NCBI GenBank assembly: GCA_947501275.1 | Contig: CANMVD010000001.1 | Location: 248,001 to 312,000, forward strand | Direction of reading: 5' to 3' | Source of the DNA: an uncultured Tateyamaria sp. | GTDB lineage: Bacteria > Pseudomonadota > Alphaproteobacteria > Rhodobacterales > Rhodobacteraceae | DNA length: 64,000 bases | The notes under the pieces: model-generated | What the model saw: the letters and a program-made list of their open reading frames with translations, nothing else | Told to the model about the DNA's origin: nothing | Database searches by the model: none | Shown here: piece after piece, positions 52,519 through 60,319 of the stretch | Numbering within the stretch: position 1 is the first letter of the stretch | Layout: each line of letters opens with the position of its first letter | Position numbers and translations under genes: made by a program

Positions 52519-52540
52519 GTCATTTTGAAAGGCGCTTATT

Positions 52541-53470
52541 GTGGCCCAATCCTTCCTGTCTGACGCGAACGCAGTTGCCCCCGCGCATATCATCGAGATG
52601 GCGCAAAAGGCGGCAAGCCCGCGAGTTGCGATTGCCCGCGCCGGTGCGCCGTTGCCGATGCTGGCCGCAAAGGAAGCGACCCAAGCCAACATGATGGTCC
52701 CGGTCTTTACTGGCGAACGCCACATGATCGAGGACGAAGCTGCCAAACTCGATTGGGACATATCGGACTACGAAATCATCGAAGCCGACGGTGAAGTCGC
52801 ATCCGGCATGGCCGCCGCCATCGCTTGCGGAGAGGGGCGTGCCGACGTTCTGATGAAGGGTCAATTGCACACAGACGCCTTCATGCGTGCTGCCGTGTCG
52901 CGCGACGCGGGTCTGCGCACGGGCCGCCGTTTTGTGCATATCTTCCACATCACCACACCTGATGGCACCGGATCGATCACCATCTCCGACGCTGCAGTCA
53001 ACGTGACCCCAAATCTCGACACCCGCAAAGATGCGACGGGCGAGGTGGTCAAATTGCTCCACAAACTCGGCAATCAACATCCCAAAGTGGCGTTCCTGTC
53101 AGCTACAGAATCTCCCATTGATTCCGTACCTTCGTCTATCGAAGCCCGAGATCTGTGTGACTGGGCGCGTGCAAATATCGAGGGCGCGGACTTCTCCGGG
53201 CCCTTGGCGCTTGATCTCATCATCTCTCCCAAATCCGTGGCCACAAAGAAGTTGACGGATGATCCTGTAGCCGGGCAGGCAGACGCGATCATCGTGCCGG
53301 ACATTGTGTCGGGCAACGGGCTGTTCAAATCTTTTGTTTATCTCGCAGGAGGCTGCGCAGGTGGCATCGTCATGGGGGCCAAGGTACCGATCCTTCTGAC
53401 CTCGCGCGCCGATCCCCCAGCGGCCCGGCTATCCTCTGTTGCCCTTGGGGCCATCATGGCCGCCGCATGA
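52541..53470 (+). CDS. pta: Phosphate acetyltransferase (short PTA_PTB form)
   Basis: This 309-residue protein is a PTA/PTB-family enzyme. VAIARAGAPLPMLAAKEA, EADGEVASGMAAAIACGEGR, DVLMKGQLHTDAFMRA and RRFVHIFHITTPDGT fit the short Pta that accompanies xsc. It converts acetyl phosphate plus CoA to acetyl-CoA. Start is GTG at 52541 after GAAAGGCG. Its stop overlaps the ackA start (ATGA). Confidence 0.93.
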   Translation: MAQSFLSDANAVAPAHIIEMAQKAASPRVAIARAGAPLPMLAAKEATQANMMVPVFTGERHMIEDEAAKLDWDISDYEIIEADGEVASGMAAAIACGEGRADVLMKGQLHTDAFMRAAVSRDAGLRTGRRFVHIFHITTPDGTGSITISDAAVNVTPNLDTRKDATGEVVKLLHKLGNQHPKVAFLSATESPIDSVPSSIEARDLCDWARANIEGADFSGPLALDLIISPKSVATKKLTDDPVAGQADAIIVPDIVSGNGLFKSFVYLAGGCAGGIVMGAKVPILLTSRADPPAARLSSVALGAIMAAA

Positions 53471-54534
53471 TCCTCGTCGTCAACGCAGGCTCATCTTCGA
53501 TCAAGGTCGCGCTGTTTCAGCCCGACCTAAGCCGCGTCATGGCAGGTCAGGTGAGCGGCATTGGCGGGGCGCTGGCCCATCTGAAACTCGGCACCGAAGA
53601 CCAAAACATTGCCGCGCCCGATCACGATGTGGCGCTCACGATGATCCTCGAAAGCCTCGCGCGCCAAGGGATCTCGTCCAGTCAACTGTCAGCAGCGGCC
53701 CACCGCGTCGTGCATGGCGGTACGTCCCTCGTGAACCCCTGCGCCGTGGACGACAGCGTTATCGCTGGCATCGAGGCCGCAACTCCGCTGGCCCCTTTGC
53801 ATAACCCCAACAACCTCGCAGGCATCCGCGCCTTGCAAACACTCGCCCCTCGATTGCCGCAATATGCGAGCTTTGGCACCGCCTTTCACGCCCACCAGCC
53901 CCAGGTCGCCACGACCTATGCCCTCCCGAAAGAGCCGCGTTCCATGGGCATCCGTCGCTACGGCTTTCACGGCCTCAGCTATGCGTGGATCGTTACCCAG
54001 TTCGGGGCCGAACTACCTGATCGTTTGCTGGCCCTGCACTTGGGTTCGGGCGCGTCGCTTTGTGCGATCCACAAAGGCACGTCTGTCGCCACTTCCATGG
54101 GGTATTCTCCGTTGGACGGTCTGACCATGGGTACACGTTCAGGGGCCATCGATGGCATGGCCGTACTGCGCCTTGCCGAGATCTACGGCACGGACGAAGC
54201 CACCCGCCTGCTCAACCACGAAAGCGGCCTCAAAGGGCTGGGCGGGTCCAACGACATGCGCCTGTTGCTCAATGCAGACACCGACGCCGCTAAACTGGCC
54301 GTTGAACATTTCTGCTACTGGGCCGCACGCCACGCTGGCAGCGCCATTGTCGCGATGGGTGGTCTTGACGCAGTCGCCTTCACGGGCGGCATCGGTGAAA
54401 ACGCAGAACCCATACGATCGCGTATAATGGAACATCTCGCCCTGTTTGGCGACGTCCCCGTGCACGTGGTCAAAGCCGACGAAGAACGCCAAATCGCGAC
54501 CGACGCTCTGTCACTGATCAAAGGAGACATCTGA
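53467..54534 (+). CDS. ackA: Acetate kinase (short acetate/propionate kinase)
   Basis: This 355-residue protein is an ASKHA kinase: LVVNAGSSSIKVALF, AAHRVVHGGTSLVNP, RRYGFHGLSYAWIV, LALHLGSGASLCAIHKG and AFTGGIGENAEPIR match acetate kinase. It is about 40 residues shorter than the usual 395-400, mainly in loops. It makes ATP and acetate from acetyl phosphate, or the reverse. It overlaps pta by 4 bases and soeA by 1, so it is a true operon member. Confidence 0.92.
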   Translation: MILVVNAGSSSIKVALFQPDLSRVMAGQVSGIGGALAHLKLGTEDQNIAAPDHDVALTMILESLARQGISSSQLSAAAHRVVHGGTSLVNPCAVDDSVIAGIEAATPLAPLHNPNNLAGIRALQTLAPRLPQYASFGTAFHAHQPQVATTYALPKEPRSMGIRRYGFHGLSYAWIVTQFGAELPDRLLALHLGSGASLCAIHKGTSVATSMGYSPLDGLTMGTRSGAIDGMAVLRLAEIYGTDEATRLLNHESGLKGLGGSNDMRLLLNADTDAAKLAVEHFCYWAARHAGSAIVAMGGLDAVAFTGGIGENAEPIRSRIMEHLALFGDVPVHVVKADEERQIATDALSLIKGDI

Positions 54535-57356
54535 TGCCCAAGGATCAACCGGATATCAACCTGTCCCCCAAAGTCTCGGACGAGGTGCGCAAAACGACAT
54601 GTTACATGTGCGCCTGCCGCTGCGGGATCAACGTACACCTCAAGGATGGCAAAGTCGCCTATATCGAAGGCAACCGCGACCACCCCGTGAACCAGGGCGT
54701 GTTGTGCGCCAAGGGCTCCGCCGGGATCATGCAGGTCAACGCACCGTCCCGTTTGCAGAACCCTTTGAAACGTGTCGGCCCGCGCGGATCAGGCGAGTTT
54801 GAAGAAATCAGCTGGGACGAAGCCCTGCAAATCGCCACCGACTGGCTGGAACCGATCCGTAAGGAAGCCCCTGAAAAGCTGGCCTTTTTCACGGGCCGCG
54901 ATCAATCACAATCCTTCACCAGTTTCTTTGCTCAGAACTTTGGCACGCCCAACTACGCCGCGCACGGCGGCTTTTGTTCCGTCAACATGGCGGCGGCCGG
55001 TATTTACACGATGGGCGGCGCGTTTTGGGAATTCGGTCAACCCGATTGGGACCACACCAAATTGTTCATGCTGTTCGGCGTCGCCGAGGATCACGATTCC
55101 AACCCGATCAAAATGGGCATCGGCAAGATCAAGGCGCGCGGCGCGCGTGTTGTCGGCGTAAACCCGATCCGCACCGGCTATAACGCCGTGGCAGATGATT
55201 GGGTCGGTATTACGCCCGGCACAGACGGGCTGTTCATTCTCTCGATGGTCCACTGCCTGATGAAGGCGGGCAAGATCGACCTGACCTATCTGGCGCAATA
55301 CACCAACGCCCCATGCCTTGTGAACGGTGACGAAAAGTCACCCGAATACGGCCTGCTCTTGCGCGATGAGAATGGCAAGGAACTGGTCATGGACCGCGCT
55401 ACGGGCAAACTGACTCCGTTTAACCAAAAAGGCGTCAAACCCGATCTGGCCGCCACGCATCGTCATGCAGGCATCAGCCACAAAACGGTCATGCAGCACA
55501 TGGCCGAGCGGTATCTTTCAGACGAATATGCCCCCGAAGCTGTGGCAGAGCGGGTTGGCATCTCAGCCAAACGCATCCGTACCTTAGCCGCCGAAATCGC
55601 CCGCGTCGCCTTCGACGAAGCGTTTGAGTTGGATCACGAATGGACCGACTTCCGCGGCAAAACCCATAAGACCATGCAGGGCCGGCCTGTGTCTTTCCAC
55701 TCCATGCGCGGGATCTCGGCCCATGCCAACGGGTTCCAGACCTGTCGCGCGCTGCATGTGCTGCAAATCATCCTGGGCACAGTCGAAGTCCCCGGTGGTT
55801 TCCGCTTCAAACCGCCCTACCCCAAACCCGCAACGGTCCACCCAAAACCGCATTGCAAGGTCACACCCGGCGCGCCACTCGATGGCCCGCACTTGGGCTT
55901 TGTACACGGCCCGGACGATCTGGCGCTCAAGGAAGACGGCTCGCCCGCCCGCATCGACAAGGCTTTCACTTGGGAAAACCCCATGAGCGCCCATGGTCTC
56001 ATGCATATGGTGATTTCAAACGCCTACGCCGGTGATCCTTACAAGATTGATACTCTGTTCATGTACATGGCGAACATGTCGTGGAACTCGTCCATGAACA
56101 CACGCGGCGTGATCGACATGCTGACGGACACGGACGCGAACGGCGACTACGTCATTCCGCGCATCATATATTCGGATGCGTATAGTTCGGAAATGGTTGC
56201 CTATGCTGACCTGATCCTGCCCGACACGACCTATCTGGAACGCCACGACTGTATCTCGCTGCTGGACCGGCCCATCTGCGAGGCGGACGCGGCAGCTGAC
56301 GCCATTCGTTGGCCCGTGATCGAACCCGACCGCAACGTGCGTGGCTTCCAGTCGGTGCTGTGCGAACTTGGGGCCAAGCTGAAACTTCCCGGCTTTACCA
56401 ACGAAGACGGTAGCCAGAAATACGCCGATTACGCCGACTACATCGTCAACCATGAACGCAAACCCGGGATCGGGCCGCTCGCGGGCTGGCGTATGGGCGA
56501 AAACGGGACGCAATCCGGACGTGGTGGCGTGAACGCCAGCCAGCTTGATAACTACATCGAGAACGGCGGCTTCTTCGTGGAACACATTCCCGAAGGCGCG
56601 AATTACTACAAACCGTGGAATGCCGCTTATCAGGACTGGGCCGTAGGCATGGGGCTTTATGATAGTCCTCAGCCCTACCTGTTCTCGCTCTATGTCGAGC
56701 CGATGCGGAAATTCCAATTGGCCGCTGAGGGGCACGGCGACCGTCAGCCGCCCGACCACCTGCGCGCGCGGATCAAAGCGACGATGGATCCACTGCCGAT
56801 CTGGTATGATCCTGCACCCGAAAACCTTGTCGATGATTTCCCCATCACCGCCCTCACACAGCGCCCCATGGCCATGTATCACTCGTGGGGGTCGCAAAAC
56901 GCATGGCTGCGCCAACTGCATGGGCACAACCCGCTCTATCTGCCGACCAAACTGATGACCGACAACAACCTGACAGATGGCGATTGGGCCAAGGTCACGT
57001 CGCCCCATGGTGAAATCACGGTGCCTGTGCTGGAAATGGCTGCGCTGAACGAAAACACCGTCTGGACGTGGAACGCGATCGGCAAACGCAAAGGGGCGTG
57101 GGCACTGGACGAAAACGCGCCCGAAGCAACAAGAGGCTTCCTGCTCAACCATCTCATCCACGAATTGCTGCCACCCAAGGGGGACGGGTTGCGGTGGGCC
57201 AACTCGGACCCGATCACGGGACAAGCGGCATGGTTTGACCTGAAGGTGCGGATCGAAAAAGCGACGCCACCCGCCGAATCTCAACCCGCCATGGCGCCGA
57301 TCAAATCACCTGTCGGCAAAGGGCCCAGCAAACTCAGCTGGAAGGTCGGCAAATGA
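54534..57356 (+). CDS. soeA: Molybdopterin subunit of membrane sulfite dehydrogenase (SoeA)
   Basis: This 940-residue protein is a bis-MGD oxidoreductase of the PsrA/PhsA/SoeA group. The N-terminal 4Fe-4S site is CYMCACRCGINVHLKDG to GVLCAKG. HGGFCSVNMAAAGIYTMGG holds the likely Cys ligand of Mo. VVGVNPIRTGYNAVADDWVG and the C-terminal dinucleotide-binding domain (HNPLYLPTKLMTDNNLTDGD) follow. It lacks a Tat signal, which fits cytoplasmic-side SoeABC. With xsc upstream, sulfite to sulfate is the most likely reaction, though thiosulfate or polysulfide cannot be excluded by sequence. Confidence 0.88.
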   Translation: MPKDQPDINLSPKVSDEVRKTTCYMCACRCGINVHLKDGKVAYIEGNRDHPVNQGVLCAKGSAGIMQVNAPSRLQNPLKRVGPRGSGEFEEISWDEALQIATDWLEPIRKEAPEKLAFFTGRDQSQSFTSFFAQNFGTPNYAAHGGFCSVNMAAAGIYTMGGAFWEFGQPDWDHTKLFMLFGVAEDHDSNPIKMGIGKIKARGARVVGVNPIRTGYNAVADDWVGITPGTDGLFILSMVHCLMKAGKIDLTYLAQYTNAPCLVNGDEKSPEYGLLLRDENGKELVMDRATGKLTPFNQKGVKPDLAATHRHAGISHKTVMQHMAERYLSDEYAPEAVAERVGISAKRIRTLAAEIARVAFDEAFELDHEWTDFRGKTHKTMQGRPVSFHSMRGISAHANGFQTCRALHVLQIILGTVEVPGGFRFKPPYPKPATVHPKPHCKVTPGAPLDGPHLGFVHGPDDLALKEDGSPARIDKAFTWENPMSAHGLMHMVISNAYAGDPYKIDTLFMYMANMSWNSSMNTRGVIDMLTDTDANGDYVIPRIIYSDAYSSEMVAYADLILPDTTYLERHDCISLLDRPICEADAAADAIRWPVIEPDRNVRGFQSVLCELGAKLKLPGFTNEDGSQKYADYADYIVNHERKPGIGPLAGWRMGENGTQSGRGGVNASQLDNYIENGGFFVEHIPEGANYYKPWNAAYQDWAVGMGLYDSPQPYLFSLYVEPMRKFQLAAEGHGDRQPPDHLRARIKATMDPLPIWYDPAPENLVDDFPITALTQRPMAMYHSWGSQNAWLRQLHGHNPLYLPTKLMTDNNLTDGDWAKVTSPHGEITVPVLEMAALNENTVWTWNAIGKRKGAWALDENAPEATRGFLLNHLIHELLPPKGDGLRWANSDPITGQAAWFDLKVRIEKATPPAESQPAMAPIKSPVGKGPSKLSWKVGK

Positions 57357-57577
57357 ACGGGATCAAACGCACTCTTCTCGCCATCGCCGCGTTTGTCACA
57401 CTCGCCGTCGGCAGTTTTATCTACTTCATCGCCAATTGGGACAGCGCCAAAGCCGCCCCAATCAGCGGTCAGATCGAGGTACGGGAAACAGCATCCCTCT
57501 TCATCTTGCCAAATAAACTTCGGGGTCTGGGGCAGCGCCCCAGTCCTGCCCTCACAACAAGTGGGACAGCGACATGA
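57353..57577 (+). CDS. Small membrane ORF between soeA and soeB, 3' end derived from a repeat
   Basis: This 74-codon frame overlaps the soeA stop (ATGA) and its stop overlaps the soeB start (ATGA). It encodes a transmembrane segment (LLAIAAFVTLAVGSFIYFIA) and about 20 more residues, then runs into dispersed repeat C (57502-57544), which supplies the tail PNKLRGLGQRPSPALTT. It is not in the canonical three-gene operon that I know. The chain of overlaps suggests it is translated; the protein may have ended earlier before the repeat arrived. Confidence 0.6.
   Translation: MNGIKRTLLAIAAFVTLAVGSFIYFIANWDSAKAAPISGQIEVRETASLFILPNKLRGLGQRPSPALTTSGTAT
57502..57544 (+). repeat. Dispersed intergenic repeat, copy C (hybrid form) inside the soe operon
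   Basis: CATCTTGCCAAATAAACTT (57502-57520) is identical to copy A, and it is followed by CGGGGT and the hairpin CTGGGGC-AGC-GCCCCAG identical to copy G. So it joins the two repeat types. It lies inside an open reading frame. Confidence 0.8.
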
Positions 57578-58350
57578 CAACTCTCCCCCAATCCACGACC
57601 AGGAAACTTGGCCTCGTCATCGACCTGGATACCTGCGTCGGCTGCCACGCCTGTGTGATCTCGTGCAAAGGCTGGAACACCGAGAACTACGGTGCACCGC
57701 TGTCTGACACGGACGCGTATGGCGCTGATCCCTCCGGCACGTTCCTCAACCGGGTCCACAGTTTCGAGGTAAAACCCCCGATCCTCAAAGACCAACCCGC
57801 CCCCGAGGCGCAGCTGATCCACTTCCCCAAGTCCTGCCTGCATTGCGAGGACGCGCCCTGCGTCACTGTTTGCCCCACAGGGGCCAGCTACAAGCGCGTC
57901 GAAGATGGAATTGTGCTCGTTAACGAAAGCGATTGCATCGGATGCGGCCTGTGCGCCTGGGCCTGTCCTTACGGCGCGCGTGAGATGGACGCCGTCGAGA
58001 AGGTGATGAAGAAATGCACCCTCTGCGTTGACCGGATCTATAACGAAAATCTGCCCGAAGAAGACCGCGAACCCGCGTGCGTACGCACCTGCCCCGCCGG
58101 CGCGCGCCACTTCGGTGACTTTGCAGATCCTGACAGCAATGTCTCCAAGCTCTCGGCCGAGCGTGGCGGGATGGACCTGATGCCAGAACAAGGCACCAAG
58201 CCCGTCAACAAGTACCTGCCCCCGCGCCCCAAAGACACACTCTCTGAGGGTGCCGGCGATATCGACATCCTTGCCCCCTATCTCGAACCCGTCGCGCAAG
58301 AGGCCAAAGGCTTCCTTGGCTGGCTCGACAAAACGCTGGAGAAACTCTGA
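57574..58350 (+). CDS. soeB: Iron-sulfur subunit of sulfite dehydrogenase (SoeB)
   Basis: This 258-residue protein carries the four-cluster ferredoxin pattern of DmsB/PhsB-type subunits: CVGCHACVISCKGWN, CLHCEDAPCVTVCP, CIGCGLCAWACPYGA and CTLCVDRIYNENLP to CVRTCPAGARH. It passes electrons from SoeA to the membrane subunit. It starts inside the last codons of the small ORF and its stop overlaps the soeC start by one base (TGATG). Confidence 0.93.
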   Translation: MTTLPQSTTRKLGLVIDLDTCVGCHACVISCKGWNTENYGAPLSDTDAYGADPSGTFLNRVHSFEVKPPILKDQPAPEAQLIHFPKSCLHCEDAPCVTVCPTGASYKRVEDGIVLVNESDCIGCGLCAWACPYGAREMDAVEKVMKKCTLCVDRIYNENLPEEDREPACVRTCPAGARHFGDFADPDSNVSKLSAERGGMDLMPEQGTKPVNKYLPPRPKDTLSEGAGDIDILAPYLEPVAQEAKGFLGWLDKTLEKL

Positions 58351-59222
58351 TGCACCCGGCTCCTTCCGTTATCTTCTTCACCGTCTTTTCCGGTATCGGT
58401 TTTGGTCTGCTGGCCTTCCTCGGACTTGGGTTTCCCAATGTCTCCGGGCTCACGGCCTTCGCGTTTTTTGTGATTGCCTATCTCTGCGCGGTTGGCGGCC
58501 TGATTGCATCGACGTTCCACCTTGGCCATCCTGAGCGGGCCATGAAGGCGTTCACGCAGTGGCGCTCCTCATGGCTGAGCCGCGAGGGCATATGCGCTGT
58601 CGTCGCGCTGCTGGTCATGGCGCTCTACGGCGCAGGGCTCGTGTTCCTGGGGGAACGTTGGGGCCTTTTGGGTCTGATCGGGACGATTTTTTCACTGCTC
58701 ACCGTGTTCACCACGTCGATGATCTACACCCAACTCAAGACCATACCGCGGTGGAACACACCCGCGACACCAGCCATGTTCATGAGCTATGCGCTGGCAG
58801 GTGGTGCGCTGTTATCGGGGCAGATCACATGGGCCATGGCCTTGTTGGCCGTGGCTGCGATTGTCCAAGTGGTTGTCTGGATGCAAGGCGACGGGGCTTT
58901 TGCGGGCTCTGGGTCCACCCTCGCCGCAGCAACAGGCCTAGGCGCAGATGGCGCGGTGCGTGCGTTTGAACCGCCTCACACAGGCACCAACTATTTGCTC
59001 AAGGAATTCGCATTTGTAGTTGGGCGCAAGCACGGGATGAAACTGCGGATCATTGGCATTGTGCTGATGGCTGTGCTGCCCGTGCTCTTGCTGGCCGCAT
59101 CCTTCTCGCACCTCATTGCGCTTTTGGCGGTTGTCAGCCACATCGCCGGCGCACTTACAACACGCTGGCTGTTTTTCGCAGAGGCCGAGCATGTTGTCGG
59201 TCTCTACTACGGCAAGCGCTAA
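58350..59222 (+). CDS. soeC: Membrane anchor of sulfite dehydrogenase (SoeC, DmsC-like)
   Basis: This 290-residue protein is a multi-helix (about eight) membrane anchor of the DmsC family. FFTVFSGIGFGLLAFLGLGF begins it, LIASTFHLGHPERAMKAFTQ follows with the conserved HLGHPER, and MSYALAGGALLSGQITWAMA is in the middle. It binds and reduces quinone using electrons from SoeB. It ends the operon, followed by a strong terminator. Confidence 0.92.
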   Translation: MHPAPSVIFFTVFSGIGFGLLAFLGLGFPNVSGLTAFAFFVIAYLCAVGGLIASTFHLGHPERAMKAFTQWRSSWLSREGICAVVALLVMALYGAGLVFLGERWGLLGLIGTIFSLLTVFTTSMIYTQLKTIPRWNTPATPAMFMSYALAGGALLSGQITWAMALLAVAAIVQVVVWMQGDGAFAGSGSTLAAATGLGADGAVRAFEPPHTGTNYLLKEFAFVVGRKHGMKLRIIGIVLMAVLPVLLLAASFSHLIALLAVVSHIAGALTTRWLFFAEAEHVVGLYYGKR

Positions 59223-59242
59223 AAAGCGATTTGGAAAGAGAC

Positions 59243-59269
59243 AAGGCGGGCGCATTGCCCGCCTTTTTT
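59243..59269 (+). terminator. Rho-independent terminator of the soe operon
   Basis: AAGGCGGGC (59243-59251) pairs perfectly with GCCCGCCTT (59257-59265) around GCATT and is followed by TTTT. It also lies just past the convergent dapA end. Confidence 0.92.
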
Positions 59270-59272
59270 GTG

Positions 59273-60145
59273 TTACAGAAGACCTGCGTGCCTCAGGCCA
59301 GCATCGACAAGGGCCTTGGTCTCATCCGTCAGACCAACATGAGGCAACCGTACTTCGTCTGTACACAAGCCCAATCGAGACATCGCGTATTTCGCGCCAA
59401 TCAAACCGGGTTCGGCAAAGATGGCCTTGTGCAGCGGCATGACCTTGTCTTGAATCTCCAGCGCCGCAGCGTAGTCGCCAGCCAAACAGGCATCCTGCAT
59501 TTGCCCAAGCAATTTGGGCGCGACGTTCGCCGTAACAGAGATACACCCCACGCCGCCTTGTGCGTTGAAACCATGGGCCGTTGCATCCTCGCCCGACAGC
59601 TGCACAAAGTCCGGACCACAGGCCAGACGTGTGTCACAGACACGGGCCAAATCACCTGTTGCATCCTTTACTCCGACAATGCGCGGCAGTTTGGCCAATT
59701 CCGCCATGGTCGCGGGCGTCATGTCGATCACCGAGCGGCTGGGGATGTTGTAGATGATGATCGGAATATCGGCACAGTCATGCAGGGCAGTGAAATGCGC
59801 AATCAGACCACGCTGTGTGGGCTTGTTGTAATAGGGGGTCACAACCAATGCCGCGTCCGCGCCGACCTTTTCGGCAAACTGTACGAAGCGGATCGCTTCG
59901 ACGGTATTGTTGGACCCGGCACCCGCGATCACAGGAACACGACCTCCTGCCGCCTTCACAACCGTTTCGATGACCAGTTCGTGTTCTTCGTGGGTCAGGG
60001 TCGGGCTTTCGCCGGTGGTGCCGACGGGAACAAACCCCTTACTGCCCTCACCGATATGCCATTCGACCAGCTTCTTGAGGGTTTCCAGATCCAAAGCGCC
60101 GTTTAGAAACGGCGTGACGAGGGCAGGCATAGAACCTTTGAACAT
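59273..60145 (-). CDS. dapA: 4-hydroxy-tetrahydrodipicolinate synthase
   Basis: This 290-residue protein is Dap[20 protein letters not shown] opens the barrel, [20 protein letters not shown] carries the Thr-Thr pair, [15 protein letters not shown] the catalytic Tyr, [14 protein letters not shown] the Arg and [14 protein letters not shown] the Schiff-base Lys. It condenses pyruvate with aspartate semialdehyde in lysine/diaminopimelate synthesis. The ATG at 60145 opens the conserved start. It is divergent from the slt gene. Confidence 0.95.
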   Translation of the reverse strand: MFKGSMPALVTPFLNGALDLETLKKLVEWHIGEGSKGFVPVGTTGESPTLTHEEHELVIETVVKAAGGRVPVIAGAGSNNTVEAIRFVQFAEKVGADAALVVTPYYNKPTQRGLIAHFTALHDCADIPIIIYNIPSRSVIDMTPATMAELAKLPRIVGVKDATGDLARVCDTRLACGPDFVQLSGEDATAHGFNAQGGVGCISVTANVAPKLLGQMQDACLAGDYAAALEIQDKVMPLHKAIFAEPGLIGAKYAMSRLGLCTDEVRLPHVGLTDETKALVDAGLRHAGLL

Positions 60146-60319
60146 TCTCACGCTCCTAGTTTTGCCCCATCGCAAGTCAGCATCAGGGGCGGTGTTTCAG
60201 ATTTGGCAGGCAGAGGGCCTGGGATGATTTTTCGCATATGTCAGAGACGTGTGTTGAAACACGGGCATCCGGCCATATGCTCAAGGCTCACACCATGGCA
60301 CGACAGGAATTGCAAGAGA

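Noticed and set aside
50733-52523. 596-codon frame on the minus strand
   Set aside because: Antisense to xsc and without recognisable domains.
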